From: Aquibacillus halophilus
Lineage (GTDB): Bacteria; Bacillota; Bacilli; Bacillales; Amphibacillaceae
Length of the DNA: 64,000 nt
Assembly (NCBI RefSeq): GCF_009649745.1
Contig: NZ_WJNG01000014.1
Location: 330 to 64,329 of the forward strand
Direction: 5' to 3'
Shown: one piece after another, positions 7,913-16,816 of the stretch
Layout of the letters: each line of letters opens with the position of its first letter
Position numbering within the stretch: the stretch's first letter is position 1
Made by a program: the position numbers and the translations under genes
The notes under the pieces: generated by a model
Seen by the model: the letters and a program-made list of their open reading frames with translations, nothing else
The model's database searches: none
Told to the model about the DNA's origin: nothing

Positions 7913-8641
7913 ATGACATCAAAAGCTATTCAAGAGAAACATACTTCTACGAGATTAATGATGATTCAAAAAGGAATAGCTAAAGGAATACCTATCATGA
8001 TGGGTTACCTACCGGTAGCTCTTACATATGGAGTCTTGGCCAAACAAGCGGGAATGTCCATTTTTGAAATTACCCTAATGAGTGTGTTGGTTTTTGCGGG
8101 TGCCAGTCAATTTATGGGAGCAGGTATGATTGCAATTGGAACTGGCGCTGTAGAAATTATAATTGCTACATTTGTGTTAAACTTCCGGCATTTTGTTATG
8201 AGTCTTTCTTTTATGAATCGTCTTCGTGGGATTAATTTAAAATGGAAGGTGCCTTTATCACTAGGTCTAACCGATGAGACATTTTCAGTAGCCTCCATAC
8301 ACTCTGAAGAGGCAAAGCAGGATAAAGGAACTTATTTTTATGCGGCCTTAATGATTACTGCTTACTTTTCTTGGGTATTTGGCTCTTTTTTAGGAGGAGT
8401 ACTAGGAGATATCATACCAGAAACATTAAGTCAAAGTATGGGAGTAGCCCTTTATGCCATGTTTATTGGTTTGTTAATACCATCTGTTAAGAAAGAACTT
8501 AAATTTGGTTTAATTGCTGTAATAGCGATGCTTGTGAATGGGATCTTTAGTCAGTTTGTCGATACTGGTTGGGCGATTGTTGCTGGGACCTTAATTGGTG
8601 GAGCTACAGGCATCATTTTGTTGAAGGAGGACCCGCAATGA
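7913..8641 (+). CDS. azlC: AzlC family branched-chain amino acid exporter, large subunit
   Basis: A 242-residue polytopic membrane protein with the AzlC marks GYLPVALTYGVLA near residue 31 and FVLNFRHFVMSLSF near residue 86. AzlC with AzlD forms an exporter for branched-chain amino acids and analogues such as azaleucine. The stop codon overlaps the azlD start by four bases (ATGA), so the two subunits are translationally coupled. No Lrp/AzlB-type regulator is next to it. Confidence 0.92.
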   Translation: MTSKAIQEKHTSTRLMMIQKGIAKGIPIMMGYLPVALTYGVLAKQAGMSIFEITLMSVLVFAGASQFMGAGMIAIGTGAVEIIIATFVLNFRHFVMSLSFMNRLRGINLKWKVPLSLGLTDETFSVASIHSEEAKQDKGTYFYAALMITAYFSWVFGSFLGGVLGDIIPETLSQSMGVALYAMFIGLLIPSVKKELKFGLIAVIAMLVNGIFSQFVDTGWAIVAGTLIGGATGIILLKEDPQ

Positions 8642-8931
8642 TCATAGCTGTTATTATTGGAATGGCTCTTGTTACTATGATCCCAAGGTTTATTCCTGCT
8701 TTTATTGTAGATAAGATTAATTTTCCGAGTTGGATCAATCGATGGTTAAATGCAATCCCTTATGCTGCTTTAGGTGCATTAATTTTTCCAGGGGTTTTAT
8801 CAGTCAAACAAGATCAGCCGTTAATTGGTTTAGCTGGTGGATTAGTAGCAATTGCTTTGGCTTTTTTTGGTTTTAATATCATATTAGTAGTAGTAGGTGC
8901 AATCGCAACTGTTTTCTTATTAACTTTCTAA
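8638..8931 (+). CDS. azlD: AzlD family branched-chain amino acid exporter, small subunit
   Basis: A 97-residue membrane protein with about four hydrophobic segments, the usual size of AzlD. IPRFIPAFIVD near the N terminus and NAIPYAALGALIFPG near residue 38 are typical. The start is the ATG overlapping the azlC stop, with AAGGAGG inside azlC; upstream in-frame starts lie within azlC and are not used. It is the obligatory partner of AzlC. Confidence 0.9.
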   Translation: MIIAVIIGMALVTMIPRFIPAFIVDKINFPSWINRWLNAIPYAALGALIFPGVLSVKQDQPLIGLAGGLVAIALAFFGFNIILVVVGAIATVFLLTF

Positions 8932-8965
8932 TTCTGTTGATGTTATGGATAGGGGATGGATCTAA

Positions 8966-9499
8966 ATGTATCATATTAGAAAAGCTGCGTTGGAAGATGC
9001 GGAAAAAATTGCAGAAGTACATGTTCAAAGCTGGAAATCAACATATTCTGAGTTGATTAATGAACAAGATTTATCGAATATTACCTTTGAGAATAGAAAA
9101 ATATTATGGGAAACTATTTTACAACTGCCTATGAAGGGCCAAGTAGCACTGGTGCTCCATGATGATGATAATAATATTGTAGGCTTTATTTCTGGTGGTA
9201 AAGAAAGAACGAAACGCTTTAGTTATGATGGAGAAATATATGCTATCTATTTACTTGAGGGTTATCAAAGAAAAGGGTTGGGCTCTATTCTACTTGACGC
9301 ATTTGCAAAAGAAATGAAAAATGAGGGTTACGACTCCATACTAATTTGGGTGTTGACTCAAAATCCCTCTAGTCAGTTTTACACTAATTATGGAGCTGAA
9401 CAAGTGGATGAAGAAGAAACAACGATTGGCAAGGGAACATATCAAGAAACTGCTTATGGATGGCAATTGATAGATGAATTAATTGCTAAGTTCAATTAG
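8966..9499 (+). CDS. GNAT family N-acetyltransferase
   Basis: A 177-residue acetyltransferase. It has the motif A segment LEGYQRKGLGSILLDAF near residue 94 and the C-terminal NPSSQFYTNYGAEQV segment. Similar stand-alone GNATs often modify small molecules or antibiotics, but nothing here fixes a substrate. It lies 34 bases after azlD with its own SD (AGGGGATGG) and may be the third gene of that operon, since no terminator separates them. Confidence 0.85.
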   Translation: MYHIRKAALEDAEKIAEVHVQSWKSTYSELINEQDLSNITFENRKILWETILQLPMKGQVALVLHDDDNNIVGFISGGKERTKRFSYDGEIYAIYLLEGYQRKGLGSILLDAFAKEMKNEGYDSILIWVLTQNPSSQFYTNYGAEQVDEEETTIGKGTYQETAYGWQLIDELIAKFN

Positions 9500-9500
9500 A

Positions 9501-9537
9501 AAAAAGCTTACTCGTCCCAAACACGAGTAAGCTTTTT
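9501..9537. terminator. Bidirectional terminator
   Basis: Perfect stem AAAAAGCTTACTCGT / ACGAGTAAGCTTTTT between the convergent acetyltransferase and CDF exporter genes, with A and T runs on the two sides. Confidence 0.9.
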
Positions 9538-9541
9538 GTTT

Positions 9542-10432
9542 TTATGAAAATTTATCTTCTGAATTTTCTATTGAAGGTTCAATGTGTATATGCGCATGTG
9601 GAACATCATGTTCTTCGTCTAGAAGCGACTCAATCCGCTCTGTTATATCATGGCTCTCTTGAACAGTTAGTTCGGGGTCTACAAATATAGTTACTTCTAC
9701 TAAGGCTTGATTGCCATGTAGGCGCCCTTTGACATCTTTAACTTTTTCAACCTCAGGATCGTCAGCAATACTCCTTTTGATTTGTTCAAGTTTATTTTCA
9801 TCAAATCCATCGGTCAACGTATGGGTAGCATCGCGAAAGATACTCCATGCAGTTTTACATATGATAAGACCTACAAGAAGACCAGCAATTGGATCTAGCC
9901 AGAACAAACCGAATTGAGCTCCAACTATACCTACGAATGCACCAATACTCACAAGCGCATCCGATCTATTATCTTGAGCAGCAGCATAAAGCGAAGTACT
10001 GTTGACACTTTTAGATAGCTTTAAATTAAAACGATATACAAAAAACATAATAATTGCAGCAAATAATGCTGTCCATGCTGTTAACATATTAGGTTGGTTG
10101 AAGTTGTTATTAATTATCGATTCAGCAGTGCCATAAATAACCTGTAAACCAACAGTGATCATTATAAAGGCTGCAATAAGTGATGCAATTGTTTCTGCCC
10201 TGAAATGACCGTAATGATGGTTCTCATCTGGTGGTTTCCTGGATATGCGTAATCCAATTAAAACGGCGACAGAAGCAACTACATCAGTAGTATTGTTTAA
10301 ACCATCTGCTCGTAGCGCTTCAGAATTACCAAAGTGAGCAACGATTAATTTAAGTGCTGCTAGTAAAAGGTAAGCAAAGATGCTAATCCAAGCACCTCTT
10401 TCCCCTCTTTTAAGATTTTCATATTGGCCCAT
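9542..10432 (-). CDS. Cation diffusion facilitator family metal exporter
   Basis: A 296-residue CDF transporter with about six membrane helices. The metal-site residues are visible in RADGLNNTTD (near 42), HHYGHFRAE (near 74) and DNRSDA (near 153). The cytoplasmic C-terminal domain carries HDVPHAHIHIEP. In Bacillus the closest relatives by pattern are the manganese exporters MneP/MneS (YdfM/YeaB), so Mn(II) efflux is likely but Fe or Zn cannot be excluded. No metalloregulator is adjacent. Confidence 0.88.
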   Translation of the reverse strand: MGQYENLKRGERGAWISIFAYLLLAALKLIVAHFGNSEALRADGLNNTTDVVASVAVLIGLRISRKPPDENHHYGHFRAETIASLIAAFIMITVGLQVIYGTAESIINNNFNQPNMLTAWTALFAAIIMFFVYRFNLKLSKSVNSTSLYAAAQDNRSDALVSIGAFVGIVGAQFGLFWLDPIAGLLVGLIICKTAWSIFRDATHTLTDGFDENKLEQIKRSIADDPEVEKVKDVKGRLHGNQALVEVTIFVDPELTVQESHDITERIESLLDEEHDVPHAHIHIEPSIENSEDKFS

Positions 10433-10518
10433 TAGTATCGTTGCCTCCGTTTTGATCTCCTATAGCATCAATAAGTTTACCAAATTGTAATTGTCTGAGT
10501 CTAGAGAAAAAAATAGTC

Positions 10519-10562
10519 CCTAAGGAATATCTATTAGATAATAGCAATTATGTTTCCTTAGG
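10519..10562. repeat. Nested palindromes between CDF exporter and wrbA
   Basis: Arms CCTAAGGAA (10519-10527) and TTCCTTAGG (10554-10562) are a perfect 9-bp inverted repeat. They enclose a second perfect palindrome, CTATTAGATAATAG (10531-10544). There is no T run, so an operator for one or both divergent genes is more likely than a terminator. Confidence 0.45.
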
Positions 10563-10723
10563 TAAAATATTTGTTTTTGTTCTTCTACTACTATTCCACA
10601 GGATTGGTTAATGAAATACAACAAATATATGGTACTTAAATTTATTATTTTTAGAAGGGTATTTGGGTATAAATTCCTTTTCACTGTTCATACTAATTTT
10701 GATATTTGAAAGGAGAATAAAAA

Positions 10724-11320
10724 ATGGCCAAAATAGCAATTTTTTATTACAGTTCAACAGGTACAAATTATCAATTAGCCCAATGGGCAGAGTCTGCAGC
10801 AAAAGAGGCGGGTGCAGATGTTAAACTTCGTAAAATTAAAGAAACAGCACCTGAATCGGCTATCGCCCAAAACCCTGGATGGAAAGAACATTATGATGCG
10901 ACGAAGGACGTACCTGAAGCAACTAATGATGATATTGAATGGGCAGATGGAATGATTTTTAGCGTTCCAACTAGATTTGGGAATGTACCTTCACAAGTGA
11001 AACAATTTTTGGATATGGCTGGGGGCCTTTGGGCACAGGGAAAAACAATAAATAAAGTGGTTAGTGCTATGTCTTCAGCCCAAAATCCTCATGGTGGTCA
11101 AGAGGCAACTATTTTAACTTTATACACCTCCATGTTTCACTGGGGAGCGATTGTAGCTGCACCTGGGTACACAAATCAAGAATTATTTACTGCAGGTGGT
11201 AACCCATACGGTGTGAGTGTTACCGTAGATCAGAACAACAAAATGGTTGAGGACGTAGAAAAGGCCGTAAAGCACCAAGCACGCCGAACACTTGAGATAA
11301 CGAATATGGTCGTGAAATAA
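10724..11320 (+). CDS. wrbA: WrbA-type NAD(P)H:quinone oxidoreductase (flavodoxin fold)
   Basis: A 198-residue flavoprotein. The FMN phosphate loop is YYSSTGTNYQLA at residues 8-19. Other marks are the WADGMIFSVPTRFGNVPSQVKQFLD segment around 73-97 and the SAQNPHGGQEATI segment around 117, which are typical of WrbA. It performs two-electron reduction of quinones and protects against redox cycling. The SD AAAGGAG is well placed. It is monocistronic with a terminator after it. Confidence 0.9.
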   Translation: MAKIAIFYYSSTGTNYQLAQWAESAAKEAGADVKLRKIKETAPESAIAQNPGWKEHYDATKDVPEATNDDIEWADGMIFSVPTRFGNVPSQVKQFLDMAGGLWAQGKTINKVVSAMSSAQNPHGGQEATILTLYTSMFHWGAIVAAPGYTNQELFTAGGNPYGVSVTVDQNNKMVEDVEKAVKHQARRTLEITNMVVK

Positions 11321-11333
11321 AAATGGGTAAGAG

Positions 11334-11359
11334 GCTCATCCTATAGGGTGAGCTTTTTA
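11334..11359 (+). terminator. Rho-independent terminator
   Basis: Stem GCTCATCC / GGGTGAGC (one G-T pair) followed by TTTTTAT, shortly after wrbA. Confidence 0.75.
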
Positions 11360-11462
11360 TACTGGGTTATTGAATTGGACTGGTCGTATTTAAAATGGAT
11401 GAAATGAAAGATGAATGGAGAAAATTATAAGTAGTAGTAAACTTTTTGAAAGGATTGTATGT

Positions 11463-12743
11463 ATGGGGCAAACCAAAGACTCGGGGACAACGAAAACATC
11501 AGAACAAGAAAGTGAAATTCATGAAAAAAGATGGGCAATCGTCTCCTTAGCATCAATACCTTTAATTATGACACTTGGTAATTCTATGCTTATTCCTATC
11601 CTACCATTAATGGAAAAGGAGATGGGAATTTCAAAATTACAATCGAGTTATATCATTACTGTTTATTCGATTGTAGCAATTTTCTTAATTCCTATTGCTG
11701 GATATCTTTCTGATCGTTATGGAAGAAAAGTTGTCATAATCCCATCTCTAATTTTATCGGGTATTGGTGGTTTAATATCTGGTTATGCAGCATGGAAAAT
11801 TGAGGACCCTTATTTAATCATTCTATTGGGCAGGATATTGCAAGGGATAGGAGTTTCAGGTACTGCGCCAATTGTATTACCTCTTGTTGGTGATATGTTC
11901 AAAAAGGAAAAAGATGTTAGTTCAACACTCGGGCTTGTTGAAACTTCTAATACATTTGGAAAGGTGTTAAGTCCAATACTGGGTTCTTTGTTGGCGGGGA
12001 TTGTCTGGTTTTTACCTTTTCTTGCAATACCAGTATTTTGTGCTATATCTGCATTATTAGTTCTTTTCTTGGTTAAGAAACCAGTAAATGACAAGAAAGG
12101 GCCTAAATTCAAGAAATTCTGGAAGAATACAAAAGCAGCCTTTCACATACATGGAGGATGGCTAGTATCTGTTTTTATAATTGGTGCTATTTTAATGTTT
12201 ATTTTATTTGGTATTCTATTTTACCTTTCAAGCATTTTAGAGGATAACTACGATATTACAGGCCTTAAAAAGGGCTTTTATTTAGCCGGTCCTCTCGCAG
12301 CCCTTTGTTTAGCTTCCTTTGTCACTGGAAAAGCAATAAAGGATAATTTGGTTAAGATGAAGTGGATTACTTTTTTTGGAATCCTATTATCGGGAGCTGC
12401 AGTTGTCGCTATTAGATTTTCTGATCAGTTTATTTATTTGCTTCTTGTTTTTCTAGTTTGCGGAGTTGGAATTGGTGCTGGACTTCCGTGTTTAGATGCA
12501 TTGATAACGGAAAGTATTGAAAAGGATGTTAGAGGTACGATAACCTGCATTTACAGTTCTGCTAGGTATGTGGGGGTTGCAGTCGGTCCTCCAGTGACTG
12601 CGATACTAATGAAAATAGACCTTATGTGGATGGTATCTATATTTGCTTTTTTTGCTCTAATTGCAGCAATTCTTTCATTCAAAACAATAAAACCTCGTTC
12701 AAAGGATAAAAAACCGTCTGATACTCTTTTTGCTAAAAATTAG
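11463..12743 (+). CDS. MFS transporter, DHA1-type drug efflux family
   Basis: A roughly 426-residue, 12-helix major facilitator. Motif A is GYLSDRYGRKVV and a motif C-like segment is GIGVSGTAPIVLPLVGDMF, both typical of 12- to 14-helix drug:proton antiporters. Between the halves lies a charged cytoplasmic loop (KKPVNDKKGPKFKKFWKN). The frame is open from an ATG at 11415, but the ATG at 11463 is preferred because GAAAGGATT precedes it at normal spacing. The substrate is unknown. It is monocistronic. Confidence 0.85.
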   Translation: MGQTKDSGTTKTSEQESEIHEKRWAIVSLASIPLIMTLGNSMLIPILPLMEKEMGISKLQSSYIITVYSIVAIFLIPIAGYLSDRYGRKVVIIPSLILSGIGGLISGYAAWKIEDPYLIILLGRILQGIGVSGTAPIVLPLVGDMFKKEKDVSSTLGLVETSNTFGKVLSPILGSLLAGIVWFLPFLAIPVFCAISALLVLFLVKKPVNDKKGPKFKKFWKNTKAAFHIHGGWLVSVFIIGAILMFILFGILFYLSSILEDNYDITGLKKGFYLAGPLAALCLASFVTGKAIKDNLVKMKWITFFGILLSGAAVVAIRFSDQFIYLLLVFLVCGVGIGAGLPCLDALITESIEKDVRGTITCIYSSARYVGVAVGPPVTAILMKIDLMWMVSIFAFFALIAAILSFKTIKPRSKDKKPSDTLFAKN

Positions 12744-12753
12744 TGTGTAGAAT

Positions 12754-12797
12754 GGCCTACTCAACTTTATTTATAATGTTGAGTCTGGCCTTTTTTT
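12754..12797 (+). terminator. Rho-independent terminator
   Basis: Stem GGCC..ACTCAAC / GTTGAGT..GGCC followed by seven T residues after the MFS gene. Confidence 0.88.
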
Positions 12798-12895
12798 GTG
12801 TTTTAGGAAAAAAATATAAAAAAAATTTAAATTATTATTGCATTATTCTGAAAAATCTAAGATAATAGAAAAAAGGAACAAGGGGGGCGTGTTCC

Positions 12896-13138
12896 ATGAA
12901 AAAACATAAGGTAATATATAAATTACAAACTTTTGGTAGTGGAAACGAATCGAAAATTGTTGCTAAAAGGGAAATTTCTTATGAAATTAAACTCGCATCC
13001 AAACTATTTCTTGACGAACTTTGTTTTAATTGGAATAAGGAAAGACTAGAAGAACAATTAAATGACTCTATTGATAGTAATAATAGAGAGGCATTTTTAT
13101 TATTAAGTAAACAATATCAACCTTATACGTGGCAGTAA
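12896..13138 (+). CDS. IDEAL-domain-like small protein
   Basis: An 80-residue protein. Its C-terminal half (LDELCFNWNKERLEEQLND, then DSNNREAFLLLSKQY) has the spacing of the IDEAL domain, a short helical module in several small Bacillus proteins (for example YpiB and YozD) and in ComK-region proteins. The assignment is by eye and therefore tentative. An unusually G-rich SD (AAGGGGGGCG) precedes the ATG. It is monocistronic with its own terminator. Confidence 0.65.
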   Translation: MKKHKVIYKLQTFGSGNESKIVAKREISYEIKLASKLFLDELCFNWNKERLEEQLNDSIDSNNREAFLLLSKQYQPYTWQ

Positions 13139-13153
13139 TCAGTATAAGTGAGG

Positions 13154-13190
13154 AGATCCTTGTCCAAATGGCAAGGATCTTTTGTCTTTT
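13154..13190 (+). terminator. Rho-independent terminator
   Basis: Stem AGATCCTTG / CAAGGATCT followed by a T-rich stretch after the IDEAL-like gene. Confidence 0.8.
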
Positions 13191-13399
13191 AAATTTTCTT
13201 TTCAGGTGAGAAGATTTTCACTTCAAACTAGCTAGTGGGTAGTTTAATAAGAGGTAGTTGATAGGTAATCTTTTGGTAATTTAGTATTTTTTGATTACTG
13301 ACTAATATTATATGTTATTATCGGTATGTTAAAGTCTTTATAAAAATAATTACGACTAATTTTATAAGTATTTAAAAACACGGAGATGAAGGGATCTTT

Positions 13400-14344
13400 A
13401 TGAAACTTAAATTGATAGTAGTTTTGGTAGGGGTTAGTATGTTCCTCTTAGTTAGTTGTCAAAATCAAACACCCACAGATAATGCTGAACCAAATTCTCT
13501 TAAGAAAAATCAAATAGCAATCGATAAAAAAGAACAGCCTGTTTTGGAAAAAGATTCAGAAAAAGATTCAGAAAAAGATTCAGAAAAAGATGAAAATCAA
13601 CAGCAACCTGACGATGAGCAAAATAATGGGGAACAACAGCAGCCTGAAGATAATCAGGAAGCCGATGAAAAGGAGCAACAGAAACCTGAAGATGAACAAG
13701 AAACGGAAAATAGTGAACAAGAATCTAAAAATATAGCAAGAGTTGATGAATCTGGATTAGCAATAGTAAGTAATCCAGAAAGTACTGAAGTTTTTCTTAA
13801 TAAGCAACGAAGACTTCCCGACGGTTATCAACCTCCTAACTTGGTTGAACCAAATGTACCGTTCTCTTTTGAGGGATCTAATCCAAAGAGACAGATGAGG
13901 GCTGAGGCTGCCAATGCTTTGGAAAATCTATTTTCGGCTGCCGAAGAAGCACAATTAGATTTAGTTGCAGCGTCTGGTTTTCGTTCATTTGAAACGCAAA
14001 GATATTTATACAATAATTATGTAGAAACACATGGTCAAGCAGAAGCTGATAAATTTTCAGCTAGACCGGGTACAAGTGAACATCAAACAGGTTTAGCGAT
14101 GGACGTTACAACAGCTGAGGTTGCTTTTGCATTAAAGCAAAGCTTTAAGCAAACTAGCGAAGGTGCTTGGTTGGCAAATAACGCCCACAAATTTGGCTTT
14201 ATAATACGATACCCTGAAGGCAAAACAAATATTACTGGATATATCTACGAGCCATGGCATATTCGATATGTGGGTAAGGATATAGCTAAGACAGTGTACG
14301 AGAATAACATCACATTAGAAGAATATTTTGGCTATGGCTATTAA
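13400..14344 (+). CDS. Lipoprotein D-alanyl-D-alanine/L,D-carboxypeptidase, VanY family
   Basis: A 314-residue secreted lipoprotein. A signal peptide ends in the lipobox LLVSC (Cys20). A long, highly acidic, low-complexity linker follows (about residues 30-115, with EKDS repeats and QQP/DE-rich runs). The C-terminal VanY domain has SGFRSFETQ, the zinc motif SEHQTGLAMD (near 228-237) and EPWHIRYVG (near 288). Such enzymes trim peptidoglycan stem peptides (LdcB/YodJ/DacB-like). The acidic linker probably spans the cell wall, and its composition suits a halotolerant host. It is monocistronic. Confidence 0.9.
   Translation: MKLKLIVVLVGVSMFLLVSCQNQTPTDNAEPNSLKKNQIAIDKKEQPVLEKDSEKDSEKDSEKDENQQQPDDEQNNGEQQQPEDNQEADEKEQQKPEDEQETENSEQESKNIARVDESGLAIVSNPESTEVFLNKQRRLPDGYQPPNLVEPNVPFSFEGSNPKRQMRAEAANALENLFSAAEEAQLDLVAASGFRSFETQRYLYNNYVETHGQAEADKFSARPGTSEHQTGLAMDVTTAEVAFALKQSFKQTSEGAWLANNAHKFGFIIRYPEGKTNITGYIYEPWHIRYVGKDIAKTVYENNITLEEYFGYGY
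13547..13594 (+). repeat. 12-bp tandem repeat (EKDS) within the VanY-family gene
   Basis: The unit GAAAAAGATTCA occurs three times without change, followed by a fourth, partly changed unit. It is in frame and codes for EKDS repeats in the linker. Such repeats can change copy number by slippage without a frameshift. Confidence 0.9.
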
Positions 14345-14374
14345 AAACATGTTAGAGTACTCTAACATGTTTTT
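14344..14374 (+). terminator. Rho-independent terminator
   Basis: Perfect palindrome AAAAACATGTTAGAG / CTCTAACATGTTTTT directly after the VanY-family gene. Confidence 0.92.
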
Positions 14375-14433
14375 CTGCTGTCAATTCTTAATTTATACTT
14401 ATTTTTCACATAAATGGGTAAAATAGTTAAAGA

Positions 14434-14545
14434 TAAATAAAAGGGCCTCTATTTAAAGAGACCCTTTAACCACTTTTATAACATAAAAGATAACGAGTAT
14501 ATCTCTAACTTAGCCTTTAGAGATTCCCCTCCCTCTTATATTTAT
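14434..14545 (-). ncRNA. Candidate small non-coding RNA, minus strand
   Basis: On the minus strand an extended -10 box (TGGTATAAT, core at plus 14552-14557) is followed by about 110 bases without a usable start codon. That stretch ends in a terminator: stem AAAGGGTCTCTTT with its near-complement AAAGAGGCCCTTT region (14441-14467), then TTTTATTTAT. Inside lies a perfect 8-bp hairpin (14501-14524) preceded by a G-rich stretch (GAGGGAGGGG) that could act as an anti-C-rich seed. No ATG, GTG or TTG stands at SD distance, which argues against a peptide. The existence of the RNA is inferred. Confidence 0.45.
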
Positions 14546-14621
14546 GAACTAATTATACCATATTTTAAGCAACGATTAATTGTTAATTATTTGAAACCGA
14601 TGTTTATTTAGTGCATCTTTT

Positions 14622-14651
14622 TTCAATATTATGACTAAAATTTGATACAAT
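14622..14651 (+). promoter_or_regulatory. Predicted SigA promoter of fumC
   Basis: TTCAAT (14622-14627), 18 bases, then TACAAT (14646-14651) with a TGA extension, about 38 bases before the fumC start. Confidence 0.45.
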
Positions 14652-14688
14652 GATAACTGGGAGTTTTAAATCAAGGGAGGAACAAGAA

Positions 14689-16074
14689 ATGGATTTTCGA
14701 ATTGAAAAAGATACAATTGGAGAAATTGAAGTAGCGTCTAATAAATACTGGGGTGCACAGACGGAGCGCAGTAAGCAAAATTTTCCTATTGGTACCGAAA
14801 AAATGCCTAAGGAAGTCATTAATGGCTTCGCAATTTTAAAGAAAAGCGCCGCACTTGCAAACAGTGATTTAGGATTGCTTGAACGAGAAAAGGCTGAGGC
14901 CATTACATATGCTGCCGATCAAATTATTTCTGATAAGCTAGATGAACATTTTCCTTTAGTTGTTTGGCAAACTGGTAGTGGTACTCAATCAAATATGAAT
15001 GTAAATGAAGTAATCGCTTACGTAGGAAACCAGTGGCTTGAACAAAAAAATAGTAAGCTTAAACTACATCCCAATGATGATGTTAATAAATCTCAAAGCT
15101 CTAACGATACTTATCCTACTGCTATGCATATTGCAGCAGTCCTAAAAGTAGAAGATACAGTACTACCTGCATTGAAGGTTCTGAAGACTACTTTAAAAGA
15201 AAAAATGGAAGCATTTAAGGACATAGTGAAAATAGGGAGAACACACCTTCAAGATGCTACACCTCTTACCTTAGGGCAAGAAATAAGTGGATGGCATCGA
15301 ATGCTTGAAAAAACCGAAGCCATGCTATCAGATAGTAACGAATACGTAAAAGAATTGGCTATTGGAGGTACAGCAGTTGGTACAGGATTAAATGCTCATC
15401 CTGAGTTTTCTGAAAGAGTCTGTGCAAAGATAAATGAATTTACCAATAAACAATTTTTATCTGCACCAAATAAATTTCATGCTCTTACAAGTCATGATGA
15501 ACTTGTTCATGCTCATGGTGCTCTAAAGGCTTTGGCAGCGGATTTAATGAAAATAGCTAATGATGTCCGTTGGTTAGCAAGTGGTCCACGTTGTGGAATT
15601 GGAGAGATTAATATTCCTGCAAATGAACCAGGAAGTTCGATAATGCCTGGTAAAGTCAACCCAACTCAAAGTGAGGCAGTAACAATGGTTGTTGCTCAAG
15701 TAATGGGAAATGATACAACAATAGGTTTTGCTGCTAGTCAAGGTAATTTTGAATTGAATGTGTTTAAGCCTGTTATTGCCTATAATTACTTACAATCAGC
15801 CCAGTTATTAGCAGATAGTATGCTTTCTTTTGACGAGCGTTGTGTTAAAGGACTAGAGCCCAATCATGAAAACATTGAGAAAAATCTTAATGATTCTTTA
15901 ATGTTAGTAACGGCATTGAATCCACATATAGGTTATGAAAATGCAGCTAAGATAGCGAAGAAAGCATTTAATGAAAATACTACATTGAAAGAAGCAGCTG
16001 TTGGTTCAGGTCTTTTAACAGCAGACCAATTTGATTCTTATATTGATCCAAAAGAAATGACCTATCCCAAATAA
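14689..16074 (+). CDS. fumC: Fumarate hydratase class II
   Basis: A 461-residue iron-independent fumarase of the TCA cycle (fumarate to L-malate), the CitG type of Bacillus. The family signature [16 protein letters not shown] is present near residue 316. So are the substrate-site segments [14 protein letters not shown] (about 98) and [14 protein letters not shown] (about 136). The open frame extends upstream to 14650, but ATG 14689 carries the SD AAGGGAGG and gives the normal family N terminus. It is monocistronic, with a promoter upstream and a strong terminator downstream. Confidence 0.96.
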   Translation: MDFRIEKDTIGEIEVASNKYWGAQTERSKQNFPIGTEKMPKEVINGFAILKKSAALANSDLGLLEREKAEAITYAADQIISDKLDEHFPLVVWQTGSGTQSNMNVNEVIAYVGNQWLEQKNSKLKLHPNDDVNKSQSSNDTYPTAMHIAAVLKVEDTVLPALKVLKTTLKEKMEAFKDIVKIGRTHLQDATPLTLGQEISGWHRMLEKTEAMLSDSNEYVKELAIGGTAVGTGLNAHPEFSERVCAKINEFTNKQFLSAPNKFHALTSHDELVHAHGALKALAADLMKIANDVRWLASGPRCGIGEINIPANEPGSSIMPGKVNPTQSEAVTMVVAQVMGNDTTIGFAASQGNFELNVFKPVIAYNYLQSAQLLADSMLSFDERCVKGLEPNHENIEKNLNDSLMLVTALNPHIGYENAAKIAKKAFNENTTLKEAAVGSGLLTADQFDSYIDPKEMTYPK

Positions 16075-16086
16075 TTAAATGCAGAC

Positions 16087-16124
16087 AAGCCGCCCTTATA
16101 AAATTTATAAGGGCGGCTTTTATT
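16087..16124 (+). terminator. Rho-independent terminator
   Basis: Perfect stem AAGCCGCCCTTATAAA / TTTATAAGGGCGGCTT followed by TTATT after fumC. Confidence 0.93.
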
Positions 16125-16199
16125 ATCCTCTGTAAGTCAGTTTAACTACAAAGCTATTACAGTCTAACTTTTGTGCTACTATTTGCCAGTACTTTTTTT

Positions 16200-16229
16200 T
16201 GATAAAAATTGAGAAAGCTGTTCACAATA
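16200..16229 (+). promoter_or_regulatory. Predicted SigG promoter of the first SASP gene
   Basis: TGATA (16200-16204), 18 bases, then CACAATA (16223-16229) resembles the forespore sigma-G pattern (GHATR and CATnnTA) with one mismatch. A related arrangement, TTATA then AACAATA, lies before the second SASP (16515-16543). Confidence 0.4.
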
Positions 16230-16251
16230 GTGAGTACAGGAGGTGATAGAC

Positions 16252-16452
16252 ATGCCAAGTAACAACTCAAACCAACTACTTGTTCCTGGTATAGAACAGG
16301 CACTAGACCAAATGAAATATGAGATTGCACAAGAATTTGGCGTCAATCTTGGAGCTGATACAACATCTCGTGCTAATGGTTCTGTAGGTGGAGAAATCAC
16401 TAAACGTCTAGTTCAAACTGCTGAACAACAATTCGGTGGTCAAACTAGATAA
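16252..16452 (+). CDS. Alpha/beta-type small acid-soluble spore protein (copy 1)
   Basis: A 66-residue DNA-binding SASP that coats and protects spore DNA and is degraded by GPR protease on germination. It has the GPR cleavage-site segment [14 protein letters not shown] and the conserved [15 protein letters not shown] segment. The ATG at 16252 is used; the in-frame GTG at 16243 lies inside the SD ACAGGAGGTG. It is the first of three tandem, nearly identical genes. Confidence 0.95.
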   Translation: MPSNNSNQLLVPGIEQALDQMKYEIAQEFGVNLGADTTSRANGSVGGEITKRLVQTAEQQFGGQTR

Positions 16453-16564
16453 CAAATGAAATCTAATTTAGGATATTCAATGTAGAGTTACTATAACCTA
16501 CCAACAAAAATCACTTATAAGATTTAGCGACCTGTAAACAATAAGACTACAGGAGGTGATAGAC

Positions 16565-16765
16565 ATGGCAAGTAACAACTCAAACCAACTATTAGTATCA
16601 GGTGTAGAACAAGCATTAGACCAAATGAAATATGAGATTGCACAAGAGTTTGGTGTTAACCTTGGTGCTGATACAACATCCCGTGCTAATGGTTCTGTAG
16701 GTGGAGAAATCACTAAACGTCTAGTTCAAACGGCTCAACAGCAGCTAAGTGGAGCTTCCCAGTAA
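16565..16765 (+). CDS. Alpha/beta-type small acid-soluble spore protein (copy 2)
   Basis: A 66-residue paralogue. The segment from [12 protein letters not shown] through [10 protein letters not shown] is the same as in copy 1; differences are confined to the N-terminal region and the last ten residues ([10 protein letters not shown]). It has the same ACAGGAGGTGATAGACATG start region as copy 1, showing that the leader was duplicated with the gene. A sigma-G-like promoter may lie in the 112-base gap. Confidence 0.95.
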   Translation: MASNNSNQLLVSGVEQALDQMKYEIAQEFGVNLGADTTSRANGSVGGEITKRLVQTAQQQLSGASQ

Positions 16766-16816
16766 ATCAATTTTAATATAAATATAAAACAACTAAAATA
16801 CAGGAGGTGAATAGAC

